A stretch of 64,000 nt of DNA from Enterobacter sp. RHBSTW-00994 (GTDB lineage: Bacteria; Pseudomonadota; Gammaproteobacteria; Enterobacterales; Enterobacteriaceae): the NCBI RefSeq assembly GCF_013782625.1, contig NZ_CP056199.1:3552588-3616587 (forward strand), written 5' to 3'. Positions 28,732 to 36,135 of this stretch are shown here, one piece after another; positions within the stretch are counted from its first letter, which is position 1; each line of letters opens with the position of its first letter. The notes beneath the pieces are model-generated. The model was not told the DNA's origin. It saw only the letters and a program-made list of their open reading frames with translations, and did no database searches. The position numbers were made by a program, and so were the translations under genes.

Positions 28732-29463
28732 CTAATAAGAGGGTAGAGTGTGAAGTATGTCAAATAAGCGATCACGGGCCGTGATAAAGGGTTCATGCCC
28801 ACTTTCCAGCTCGCGGATATCATCTACTTCGGCACGTTCAGCCATGATTCTCTGTAGCGATGGCGATATAGCCTGATCCAGCGTACAAATCACATAGCTT
28901 TTCTTAAGAACCTTGAACGCCTCGCTGACTGCAACCGGTGAAACAACAGGTGCAAGGGGTTGCGGTCTGAATAGCTTAATAAATGGAAGATAGTCCTCCT
29001 CCTTTCCATCATTAAAAAATGTGGCGGCAATATGTTCTTCATTGAGGGTTGCTGTCATAGCGGACGCGTCAACACTTGCCACAGGACCAGCAACGCCCAT
29101 CTGCGCACTCTTTTCCCCCAACTGCATAACCGATTCGCCATGAGCGGGTAGAAATGCGCAGATGTATACCACACGGCTATACAGTTCAGGAGAAACGGAT
29201 GCTGCATGCGTAACAACAGCGCCTCCCATACTGTGTCCGACCAGGATCACATCACCTGATGTAGATAACGCCTGCGTTTTCTCCAGGACACGCCCTGCAC
29301 AAGTATCAAGGCTCACCTGCGTCGCTGGAGTCATATCGTCACCACTTCCCGGGAGATCAAAAAACGAAACCTCGTGACCTTCGTCCTGGAGTGCTGTAGC
29401 CAGCGCCTTCCAGGCCCATTGCCCTTGCCAGGCGCCATGCACAAGCAGGTATTTACGGGACAT
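28732..29463 (-). CDS. Alpha/beta-fold hydrolase (esterase-like)
   Basis: 243 residues, cytoplasmic. Nucleophile elbow GHSMGG within VILVGHSMGGAVVTHAASV, oxyanion-type YLLVHGAWQGQWAWKALATA, a likely acid in CTLDQAISPSLQ and the catalytic His in ESGHEPFITARDRLFDIL: a complete triad. This pattern resembles plant-type methylesterases (MES/PNAE) and bacterial relatives; the substrate is unknown. It starts 173 bp from the divergent IprA-like regulator, which may control it (inference). Confidence 0.88.
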   Translation of the reverse strand: MSRKYLLVHGAWQGQWAWKALATALQDEGHEVSFFDLPGSGDDMTPATQVSLDTCAGRVLEKTQALSTSGDVILVGHSMGGAVVTHAASVSPELYSRVVYICAFLPAHGESVMQLGEKSAQMGVAGPVASVDASAMTATLNEEHIAATFFNDGKEEDYLPFIKLFRPQPLAPVVSPVAVSEAFKVLKKSYVICTLDQAISPSLQRIMAERAEVDDIRELESGHEPFITARDRLFDILHTLPSY

Positions 29464-29636
29464 AGGTATTTCCTTGCGTTAACAATAAAAGAAAAAGTAG
29501 ACCCCGTATGCCGGGCGTAAGCCAGATGCAGTATTACACTTAAAAACCATAACACCTCAGGGAAAGAAAAATGAGGTACTGCGTCATACTCTGTTTATAA
29601 TACTTTTATTCATTGAAATGCGGAGGTGGCATACTT

Positions 29637-30254
29637 ATGGATAATATATCAATTGAAAAATCTATAGCCGCACTTGGTTCAGCCATAATAAATTCAGAAA
29701 AATCAGTGTTATTGACCTATGAAAAAAACCAGCGAATCAATACACACAACACAGATGTCATTTATTATGTAGCAAAGGGTAATGTCTCCATACACTCAGA
29801 AGATCACCATGGGTTACTATTATTTAACATCTTTGCACCCGAAATCATTGGTCTTGAAAAGATAAGAGGGGTGAACATCATGGGGCATCTTCGCTGCCAC
29901 ACGGATGTTGACATTTATACATTAAAAACAGATGACGCCATTTCTCTTTTTAATGAGCAGAACTTGTGGTCCAATGCATATGATGGTTTATTGCGCTACC
30001 TCAACTCACTTTCCCGAAGAGAGCGCAGATTAAACCAACCCAAAATAAGTCACATCATCATTGAGCATATAAAATACATTTGGACATTAAGACCCGATCA
30101 AAGGGAAAGAACATCTATTTTTTCTTATATTTTACAAAGAAGTAATATATCACGAAGTGCGGTCCATAAAACTGTCGCAGAACTGGAAAAAGAAGGTCTG
30201 ATTCTGGTACAGCGGGGGATATTGATTGAATGCCACCTTGGTGCGCCAGATTAA
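29637..30254 (+). CDS. IprA-like winged-helix transcriptional regulator
   Basis: 205 residues: a degenerate cyclic-nucleotide-type beta domain (residues about 20-100) and a C-terminal winged helix, SIFSYILQRSNISRSAVHKT followed by VAELEKEGLILVQRGI. The layout resembles the YaiV/IprA group of enterobacterial regulators linked to peroxide resistance (family assignment moderate). A TTG at 29613 is in frame upstream; the ATG at 29637 with GGAGG 11 bp before it is preferred. Divergent from the hydrolase gene; convergent with the YadA-type gene across a terminator. Confidence 0.75.
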   Translation: MDNISIEKSIAALGSAIINSEKSVLLTYEKNQRINTHNTDVIYYVAKGNVSIHSEDHHGLLLFNIFAPEIIGLEKIRGVNIMGHLRCHTDVDIYTLKTDDAISLFNEQNLWSNAYDGLLRYLNSLSRRERRLNQPKISHIIIEHIKYIWTLRPDQRERTSIFSYILQRSNISRSAVHKTVAELEKEGLILVQRGILIECHLGAPD

Positions 30255-30282
30255 TTATCACCCCTACATTCATTTAATGACG

Positions 30283-30317
30283 AAAAGCCGGTGAATCAAT
30301 ATACTCACCGACTTTTT
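30283..30317. terminator. Bidirectional terminator between regulator and YadA-type gene
   Basis: AAAAGCCGGTGA, loop of 10 bases, TCACCGACTTTTT: one internal mismatch, A and T tails on the two sides, between two convergent genes. Confidence 0.88.
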
Positions 30318-30351
30318 ACTGGATGATGTTATCCGTTAAATGATGGTCATA

Positions 30352-31812
30352 TTACCAGCCGTAACTCACACCACCTCCAATCACAAAATTCTGCTGCGTA
30401 TCATCTGATACCGATGCTTTGACAATAACGCGTTCTCCGGCACGGGCAGAGAACCCCACAGCCGCAGCACTTTCTCCATCCGTCGAGCCTACGCCAGCAC
30501 CAATGCTAAACGTCTGCCCCTGAATAACCTGAGGGATATTTGCCATTGCAGCCACGCCTGAGATAGCAGCAGAAGCGCGCTGGCGGTTTTCGTCAATCCG
30601 GTTATTCATTTTACTGAAATTCTTGTCCGTATCGGATTTCAGCGTTGTGATCTGCTCTTCCTCAGCGGCAATATTGGCACTGTTTTCTGCTACGCGATGG
30701 TTGGTAGCCTGGATAGCGTTCTCATTTTCTTCCGCGTGGGCATACGCAATATCCGCACGTGATTGAGCCTCCTCCCCTTTGGCTTCTGCACGTGTCACAC
30801 TGGCTGACAGGGTATTCAATGTATTGTTTTTTGTAACGTCTACTGCATTGGCTTTCGAATCGGTAAGTGCTTGCGACTGCGCAAGAGTACGCTGCTGATT
30901 GCTCACCACACGGGCATCGCCTTCGGCCTGTTGCAGGGCGGTTACCTGCGGCGCGGTGCGCTGGATATTGCCCTTCACCTGACCGAACTTCTGCTCCAGC
31001 ATCGCAGCATGCAGGGCCTGCGTCTGGCCTGCGGTGCGGGTCTGGTTGTCCGCCACACGGGCATCACCTTCCGCCTGTTGCAGGGCGATTACCTGCGGCG
31101 CGGTGCGCTGGATATTGCCCTTCACCTGACCAAACTTCTGCTCCAGCATCGCCGCATGCAGGGCCTGCGTCTGGCCTGCGGTGCGGGTCTGATTGCCCAC
31201 CACACGGGCATCACCTTCGGCCTGTTGCAGGGCAGTCACCTGCGGCGCGGTGCGCTGGATATTGCCCTTCACCTGACCAAACTTCTGATCGAGAATCGCC
31301 GCATGCAGGGCCTGCGTCTGGCCTGTGGTGCGTGCCTGGTTGTCCGCCACCCGGGCATCACCTTCGGCCTGTTGCAGGGCGGTTACCTGCGGCGCGGTGC
31401 GCTGGATATTGCCCTTCACCTGACCAAACTTCTGATCGAGAATCGCCGCATGCAGGGCCTGCGTCTGGCCTGTGGTGCGTGCCTGGTTGTCCGCCACACG
31501 GGCATCGCCTTCGGCCTGATCACGCTTTACAGAAAGCGGGACGACCTGGGGATTGGAATGAACGCTATCCAGAGGAGGAAGAGTATGTAATGTTGAATTG
31601 CCATACCAGGTGACGCCAGTCATATAGTCGCGTACCGCCTGCAGGTCCTTCATATAATCGGCTTTCATATTATTAATAATATAAGAAGGAACATCTGGAT
31701 TTGCTTGTTGATAAGCTTTAATTAAATCCTGATCTGCTGCCGTTAAATGTGCCTGTGCAACACCAGAGGAGGCTGACGCGATAATCGCCAACGCAATAAA
31801 CTTCATTTTCAT
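30352..31812 (-). CDS. YadA-anchor-domain surface protein with 49-residue tandem repeats
   Basis: 486 residues. Start at 31812 (MKMKFIALAIIASASSGVAQ) has AGGA 8 bp upstream and a signal peptide ending at AQA-HL. An N-terminal unique region of about 75 residues precedes four full 49-residue repeats beginning QAEGDARVADNQ and containing LDQKFGQVKGNIQRTAPQVT, then a fifth, partial one. A coiled-coil stalk follows (residues about 310-400), then a YadA-like membrane anchor: RQRASAAISGVAAMANIPQV and GFSARAGERVIVKASVSDDT, ending in an aromatic residue (GGGVSYGW). Trimeric autotransporter-like outer-membrane protein, likely an adhesin or stress protein; the ligand is unknown. The repeat tract could change length by recombination. 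Confidence 0.85.
   Translation of the reverse strand: MKMKFIALAIIASASSGVAQAHLTAADQDLIKAYQQANPDVPSYIINNMKADYMKDLQAVRDYMTGVTWYGNSTLHTLPPLDSVHSNPQVVPLSVKRDQAEGDARVADNQARTTGQTQALHAAILDQKFGQVKGNIQRTAPQVTALQQAEGDARVADNQARTTGQTQALHAAILDQKFGQVKGNIQRTAPQVTALQQAEGDARVVGNQTRTAGQTQALHAAMLEQKFGQVKGNIQRTAPQVIALQQAEGDARVADNQTRTAGQTQALHAAMLEQKFGQVKGNIQRTAPQVTALQQAEGDARVVSNQQRTLAQSQALTDSKANAVDVTKNNTLNTLSASVTRAEAKGEEAQSRADIAYAHAEENENAIQATNHRVAENSANIAAEEEQITTLKSDTDKNFSKMNNRIDENRQRASAAISGVAAMANIPQVIQGQTFSIGAGVGSTDGESAAAVGFSARAGERVIVKASVSDDTQQNFVIGGGVSYGW
30897..31520. repeat. 147-bp tandem repeats inside the YadA-type gene
   Basis: Four copies plus a partial fifth of a 147-bp unit, each with the block GGCCTGTTGCAGGGC on the plus strand. 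Copies differ at a few third positions and in short words (ADNQAR, VGNQTR, ADNQTR, VSNQQR), so they have begun to diverge but are still close enough to recombine. Confidence 0.85.
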
Positions 31813-32497
31813 TAAAATTATCCTGTAAAAATACCTCGTCAATAGCGAGGCACTTTTATCATCAATAAAGCGCACTGCATTGACGCATAGATATACCGTG
31901 ACTCATCGCCACTGACATTGTGCTTTGGCTATTAACCGTTCCAATATTTATTACCAGAAAAGGCAATACTTTATTTATCACGATAAGAATGATCGCGACA
32001 CTTACTCGCATACAAAAAAAACAAGCGCATCTAAATGTTTACATTATCAAACTAAAAACATCTCCATGCCAGCCTATACGATGCATTAATCTTTCCTGTA
32101 AAATCGGTAAAAACGTTCTCACCACCTCAAAAATCACGTAGCAAAAATACCGTTGAAATTAATTAAACGCAAACACATCAGCCTGGCAATTATGTGCAAA
32201 ATTACACATTACAAATCCCTCACAAATAACAAACTTTGATTTCACCTCACAATAAAATGAATAAAAATGATAACAGTTATTATTTCAACACAACGATTAC
32301 ACCAATGGCAGAACGCACTGCACTCTTCCCCATATTTATCACGTGAGAAAAAGATAAAAACCTGCATGTTATTTCGTCCACTTTTTAACCAGCACACGTC
32401 TTGCTCCACTTACAGTTTTTTCTTAGAGCCATAACGAATTATCCATGCCATCCTTAACCACGCTCATAACACTGAAAACGTTAGTTGAGGAAAAAAG
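31813..32497. other. A/T-rich intergenic region
   Basis: About 680 bp with no convincing gene (a 73-codon frame at 31920 lacks a ribosome site). Strongly A/T-rich with runs of A and T, the kind of DNA bound by H-NS. It must carry the promoters of the YadA-type gene (leftward) and of the LEA-like gene (rightward). Confidence 0.5.
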
Positions 32498-32854
32498 ATG
32501 AAAACGACAATGATTGCACTCTCAGCCCTTCTGCTGGCTTCTCCTGTTTTTGCGACGACCACACATGCAACCGACGACACTGTTGCCGCGGCAAATGAAA
32601 ATGCCAATACCGCGAAGCAAAAACTGCATCAGGAACAGCACAAAGGCGAAGAGCTGAAGCTCAAATCTAAACATGCTGCTGAAGGTAAAAGTGAGAGCCT
32701 GGGCAGCAAGGTCAGTGAAGACTCCCAAAAGGCCTGGAATAAAACGAAAGAAGGCACAGAGAAAGGTTGGGACGCTACCAAAGAAGGCGCTGAAAAAGGC
32801 TGGAATAAGACCAAACAAGGTGCAGCAGACCTGGAAAAAAAAGTCACTGAATAA
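32498..32854 (+). CDS. Small periplasmic LEA-like repeat protein
   Basis: 118 residues. Signal MKTTMIALSALLLASPVFAT with an AXA-type cleavage site, then a highly charged, Gly/Ala-poor helical region with about 11-residue repeats: KAWNKTKEGTEKGWDATKEG and AEKGWNKTKQGA. Such KxxxxKEGxxK-like repeats resemble group 3 LEA (desiccation) and stress proteins; a stress-shield role in the periplasm is inference. Ribosome site GAGGAAAAAAG precedes the ATG. Single-gene unit with its own terminator. Confidence 0.75.
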   Translation: MKTTMIALSALLLASPVFATTTHATDDTVAAANENANTAKQKLHQEQHKGEELKLKSKHAAEGKSESLGSKVSEDSQKAWNKTKEGTEKGWDATKEGAEKGWNKTKQGAADLEKKVTE

Positions 32855-32874
32855 GCTGCTTACCCTTACCCCTG

Positions 32875-32897
32875 AAGGCCGCAAATGCGGCCTTTTT
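32875..32897 (+). terminator. Terminator after the LEA-like gene
   Basis: AAGGCCGC, four-base loop, GCGGCCTTTTT: an 8-bp perfect stem and T run, 20 bp after the stop codon. Confidence 0.9.
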
Positions 32898-32985
32898 CAT
32901 TTCTCCCCTCCAGTCAGTCACAGAGAACCGAATAAATTCTCTCCTTCGGGCGTTTACGCACTGCCTGAATAACGGAGTGTTTTTT

Positions 32986-33534
32986 ATGACCCGGTTTACT
33001 TCCCTGTTGTTTGCGCTGTTCCTTAGCTCACCCTTGTATGCGATACCCCACTCCAGCGATATCGATCGGGATAACACAGCCATCGTACTTTCATGGCACG
33101 CCTTCGGAGGACTCCTTTCCCGGGCGTGGCTGAACAATGTCACAGGGAACGTGACCCTCGATCCCGATAACGAGTTTAACGATCATGTTCGCGTGACGAT
33201 CCCCGTTTCGACGCTGATCGCCTCCAACAGCCTGCTCACCTGGCAACTCAAGAGCGATATGTTCTTTGACGCTCAGCACTACCCAACTATCACCTTTATC
33301 AGTAGCAGAGTCGTCCCACTGGATAGCCACCGCTTTCGGATATTTGGTGTGCTGGATGTGAGGGATATCCGCCAGCCAGTGATTCTGGAAGCAGAACAGA
33401 GAGAACAGAACGGGTCATTAATCCTTCACGCAACCACCTCGATATCCCGCTCTGCCTTTAACATGACCCGTTTTGCGGTGGTGGTTGACGACCGTATTAC
33501 GATCAATATTGATATTCAGGCCCATCAGCATTAA
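32986..33534 (+). CDS. YceI-family periplasmic protein
   Basis: 182 residues with signal MTRFTSLLFALFLSSPLYAI and a YceI lipocalin-like beta-barrel: SWHAFGGLLSRAWLNNVTGN, FNDHVRVTIPVSTL, HYPTITFISSRVVPLDSHRF and a C-terminal SAFNMTRFAVVVDDRITINI. YceI proteins bind polyisoprenoids and often sit with stress or cytochrome genes. ATG at 32986 with GGAG 8 bp upstream; the GTG at 32977 is less likely. Convergent with the sigma/anti-sigma operon, ending 3 bp from its last gene. Confidence 0.88.
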   Translation: MTRFTSLLFALFLSSPLYAIPHSSDIDRDNTAIVLSWHAFGGLLSRAWLNNVTGNVTLDPDNEFNDHVRVTIPVSTLIASNSLLTWQLKSDMFFDAQHYPTITFISSRVVPLDSHRFRIFGVLDVRDIRQPVILEAEQREQNGSLILHATTSISRSAFNMTRFAVVVDDRITINIDIQAHQH

Positions 33535-33537
33535 GCC

Positions 33538-34326
33538 CTATACCATCCCCTTTTGTAATCCTTGCGCCATTTCCTGCAACTGCTGCGCCGGGTTACGGCC
33601 TATAAGGACGAACTGATAGCCCCGATGATTCCACCAGGCAATGTTCATATTGTGCCGTTTCTCTTGTTGAACGGGTGTCGACTCGCCCTTCCCTCTGGCG
33701 GAAATACACAGCGCCATCGGGCCATAATCCGTGTGCAGCCAGGCAATCTGGGCGATAGAGGTACTCTCGTAGCGCAGAATGCGTACCATTTTTAACTCAG
33801 CCCCCTGTAGCATCAGTTGCTGTTCGTTCAACTGCAGGCCAACATCCTGCGCTGTTCGGGTTAATCCTTTCTGGATGACAGAAGGAGCACTGTCGGCATC
33901 CACCAGCGTTTCCGCACTGTAAAGCGACATGTACTGCGCCTCCAGATCGCGGATATGTTCACTTTCGTCAAACTCAGCAGCACCAGGATGGAGCAGATAC
34001 CCAAGCCCCGAGCCTATCACCAGACAACTGAGTGAGGCGGCAATCAGTGACCGACGCGTGACACCCACACGTGGCACAGGGTGTTCAGCCAGATGCGCAT
34101 TCAATGTCTCCTGCATACGTGCAAGCGGCGCATCCTCCAGTAAGGATGCAAAGGCCTGTTTATAATTCTGATGGCTTTCCATCAGTTCTGCAGTGCGTCC
34201 GGAAAGTTGCTCGTCATTGCGCAGAGCCTGCTCAAACTGACGCGCATCGGCATCCTCCATTTCACCATCAAGCCACGTCACAATGGCATCATCATGGTAA
34301 GGGGGCGTAAAACGTATGGATTTCAA
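33538..34326 (-). CDS. Anti-sigma factor, single membrane span
   Basis: 262 residues. The N-terminal cytoplasmic segment (DAIVTWLDGEMEDADARQFE) has the layout of anti-sigma domains. One membrane helix is at RRSLIAASLSCLVIGSGLGY. The periplasmic part contains a CISARGKG stretch and NMNIAWWNHRGYQFVLIG, similar to DUF-type sensor domains of ECF anti-sigma factors in this family. No HxxxCxxC zinc site is visible, so it is not a ZAS-type protein. Its start overlaps the sigma gene by 4 bp (ATGA), the usual coupling of sigma and anti-sigma. Confidence 0.85.
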   Translation of the reverse strand: MKSIRFTPPYHDDAIVTWLDGEMEDADARQFEQALRNDEQLSGRTAELMESHQNYKQAFASLLEDAPLARMQETLNAHLAEHPVPRVGVTRRSLIAASLSCLVIGSGLGYLLHPGAAEFDESEHIRDLEAQYMSLYSAETLVDADSAPSVIQKGLTRTAQDVGLQLNEQQLMLQGAELKMVRILRYESTSIAQIAWLHTDYGPMALCISARGKGESTPVQQEKRHNMNIAWWNHRGYQFVLIGRNPAQQLQEMAQGLQKGMV

Positions 34327-34880
34327 GAGCGTCTCTCCTTTGTCTGAAGGGGGACATCAAACGCTTTTGCCAGCGTAGCGCGTGCAGTGGCTAATCGACT
34401 CATAATGGTTCCAACAGGAACCGATAAGGTCTCCGCCGCCTCCTGATAGGTGAACCCTTCGACATAAACTAAAAAAACCGTATTACGCTGCGCTTCCGGC
34501 AATACATTCACCCGTTGCATAATTTTCCGGTAACGCAGGCTGTCATCATCACTGTCTCGCGTATCCGGGGCGACCAGATCCTCGCTTTCGACAAAACCTT
34601 GCCCCAGACGCACACGTTGCGCCCGTAAGTCAGATATCCATATTGAGTGGAGAATCGAAAACAGCCATCTGTCGATACGCGTTCCAGGCGTAAACTGCGC
34701 GCTCTTTTCGAGCGCGCGAACACAGGTAGACTGAACCAACTCTTCGGCAATATCACGATTGCGCGACAGCACCAGACCGTAGCGCCAAAGGCGCGTCAGG
34801 TGGGCGGCAAGCTGCTGGCGAATGTCACTGGTGGTGATTTTCAGTTCCTCCGGGAATGGCTCAGGATTCAGGGTGTCCAT
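34323..34880 (-). CDS. ECF-type RNA polymerase sigma factor
   Basis: 185 residues: region 2 in RLWRYGLVLSRNRDIAEELV and RIDRWLFSILHSIWISDLRA, and region 4 in LPEAQRNTVFLVYVEGFTYQ and EAAETLSVPVGTIMSRLATA, a clear helix-turn-helix. It has no regions 1 or 3, so it is an extracytoplasmic-function factor. The start MDTLNPEPFPEELK (34880) overlaps the TPR gene by 20 bp. Expected to be held by the anti-sigma protein encoded next and to direct this operon (inference). Confidence 0.93.
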   Translation of the reverse strand: MDTLNPEPFPEELKITTSDIRQQLAAHLTRLWRYGLVLSRNRDIAEELVQSTCVRALEKSAQFTPGTRIDRWLFSILHSIWISDLRAQRVRLGQGFVESEDLVAPDTRDSDDDSLRYRKIMQRVNVLPEAQRNTVFLVYVEGFTYQEAAETLSVPVGTIMSRLATARATLAKAFDVPLQTKERRS

Positions 34881-35397
34881 TAATCGCGGCCTGTAAATCG
34901 CGATACTCTTCGCAACCCTGACCGCAAATACTGGCAATCACCTTCAACTGCTCTTTTGCAAGGTCAGGACGACCTTTTACCATCCATGCCTCTCCCAGGT
35001 ATTCGCGAGCTTTGGCATACCGGGGCGCAATGGCAAGCGAACGTTGGTAGTAACCAATACCCTCATCCGTTCGTCCAAGTTTACGAGTGGCGTAACCCCG
35101 ATAGTTCCAGGCTTCGGCCGTATTCCCGTTTTTTAGCGTATCCAGCAGATTCAGTGCAGCCTGGTACTCCCCCTTTTTCGCCAGGTGGTAAGCGTAGTGG
35201 GTTTTATCTTGATCGCTAAGACTGCTGGTTTTGTCAGGCACGCATTTCCTGGTCACACTGTCATACACCTGCCCGGATGGGCAGTCTGGCGTTTTACTCT
35301 CAGTACTATTATCGCCCATAGCCAGCGACGGTGGGATCTGCAGGCAAAATAGCAGTACCGGGATTGTCAGGTAGCGAGCGGTCGTTGGGGTGTTCAT
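34861..35397 (-). CDS. Secreted TPR protein, first gene of the sigma operon
   Basis: 178 residues, signal MNTPTTARYLTIPVLLFCLQ, then a Cys pair in CPSGQVYDSVTRKCVPDK and tandem TPR units: YAYHLAKKGEYQAALNLLDT, AWNYRGYATRKLGRTDEGIG, YYQRSLAIAPRYAKAREYLG and EAWMVKGRPDLAKEQLKVIA. The C-terminal CGQGCEEYRDL adds another Cys pair, so a disulfide-containing periplasmic or outer-membrane adaptor is likely. It overlaps the sigma gene, so signal input and sigma control are probably in one unit. Confidence 0.8.
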   Translation of the reverse strand: MNTPTTARYLTIPVLLFCLQIPPSLAMGDNSTESKTPDCPSGQVYDSVTRKCVPDKTSSLSDQDKTHYAYHLAKKGEYQAALNLLDTLKNGNTAEAWNYRGYATRKLGRTDEGIGYYQRSLAIAPRYAKAREYLGEAWMVKGRPDLAKEQLKVIASICGQGCEEYRDLQAAINGHPES

Positions 35398-36135
35398 GTT
35401 CAGCTCCAGGGTAAGTGCACATTAGGTGTACCTGTGGTTAACGCACATCCCTCTCCTTTTATTCATTGCCCAGCCCATTTTTTTTGCTTTTCTACTGAAA
35501 ATGGACTGCCGTAATATTTAAAAGCAATCTATCAGATCGAAATAATAATCAACTGGCAATTAGCCCATCTAGCAGATAATAATTATTGCGCCAGAAAAAA
35601 TCTTTAAAATAAAAATAAAAACATAATATATCATGTTCCAGAGTTCATTTAACAAGGCTTAAACAATTATTAAGCGGCCATTAAATTAAACCCTATAAAA
35701 ACTGAAGAAGCATCACAAAATTATCTCACCCACCCCATTCAATATCAATTCAACGACCTCCAACCCCTTGCAAACTCTGACCGCAGGCATTTCGACACGA
35801 TTCAGCGTGAACCACTACTCAGACACCAATCTTTTATTAAGAACAACTTAATATTTATTCACCACGACTAAATTTGCGCATTCCTTTATTTATAGCTATA
35901 TCATTTTCAGAGGCAAAAAATAGTAACTCCATAATTTAAAGGGTCTTACATACAGCAAAAGAACCGGATAAATTCAACCTACAAGAAATAATGTATTTCA
36001 GACTGACGTAGCCACTCTTCGTACTGGCGGGCATCGCTCACGCCAAAGAAATCAACGGTAGACGACTATCAGGCATAGCGATTCAACCGGGGGGGCGGGT
36101 CACTTTATTACAACTCTGCTGGGAGTCATAACCAT
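35398..36135. other. Long A/T-rich region upstream of the giant adhesin
   Basis: 738 bp, no gene; A/T-rich with runs of A and T, then less so from 36000 on. It must hold the leftward promoter of the TPR-sigma operon and the rightward control region of the adhesin. The ribosome site is GGGAG in CTGGGAGTCATAACCAT before the ATG. I see no clear operator; sites for CsgD, H-NS and Fis are plausible by comparison with Salmonella bapA (inference). Confidence 0.5.

Noticed and set aside
30867-31613. Two long plus-strand frames opposite the YadA-type gene (about 240 residues each)
   Set aside because: They exist because the 147-bp repeats lack stops in other frames too; no ribosome site, repetitive low-complexity product, and the minus strand gives a signal peptide and membrane anchor.
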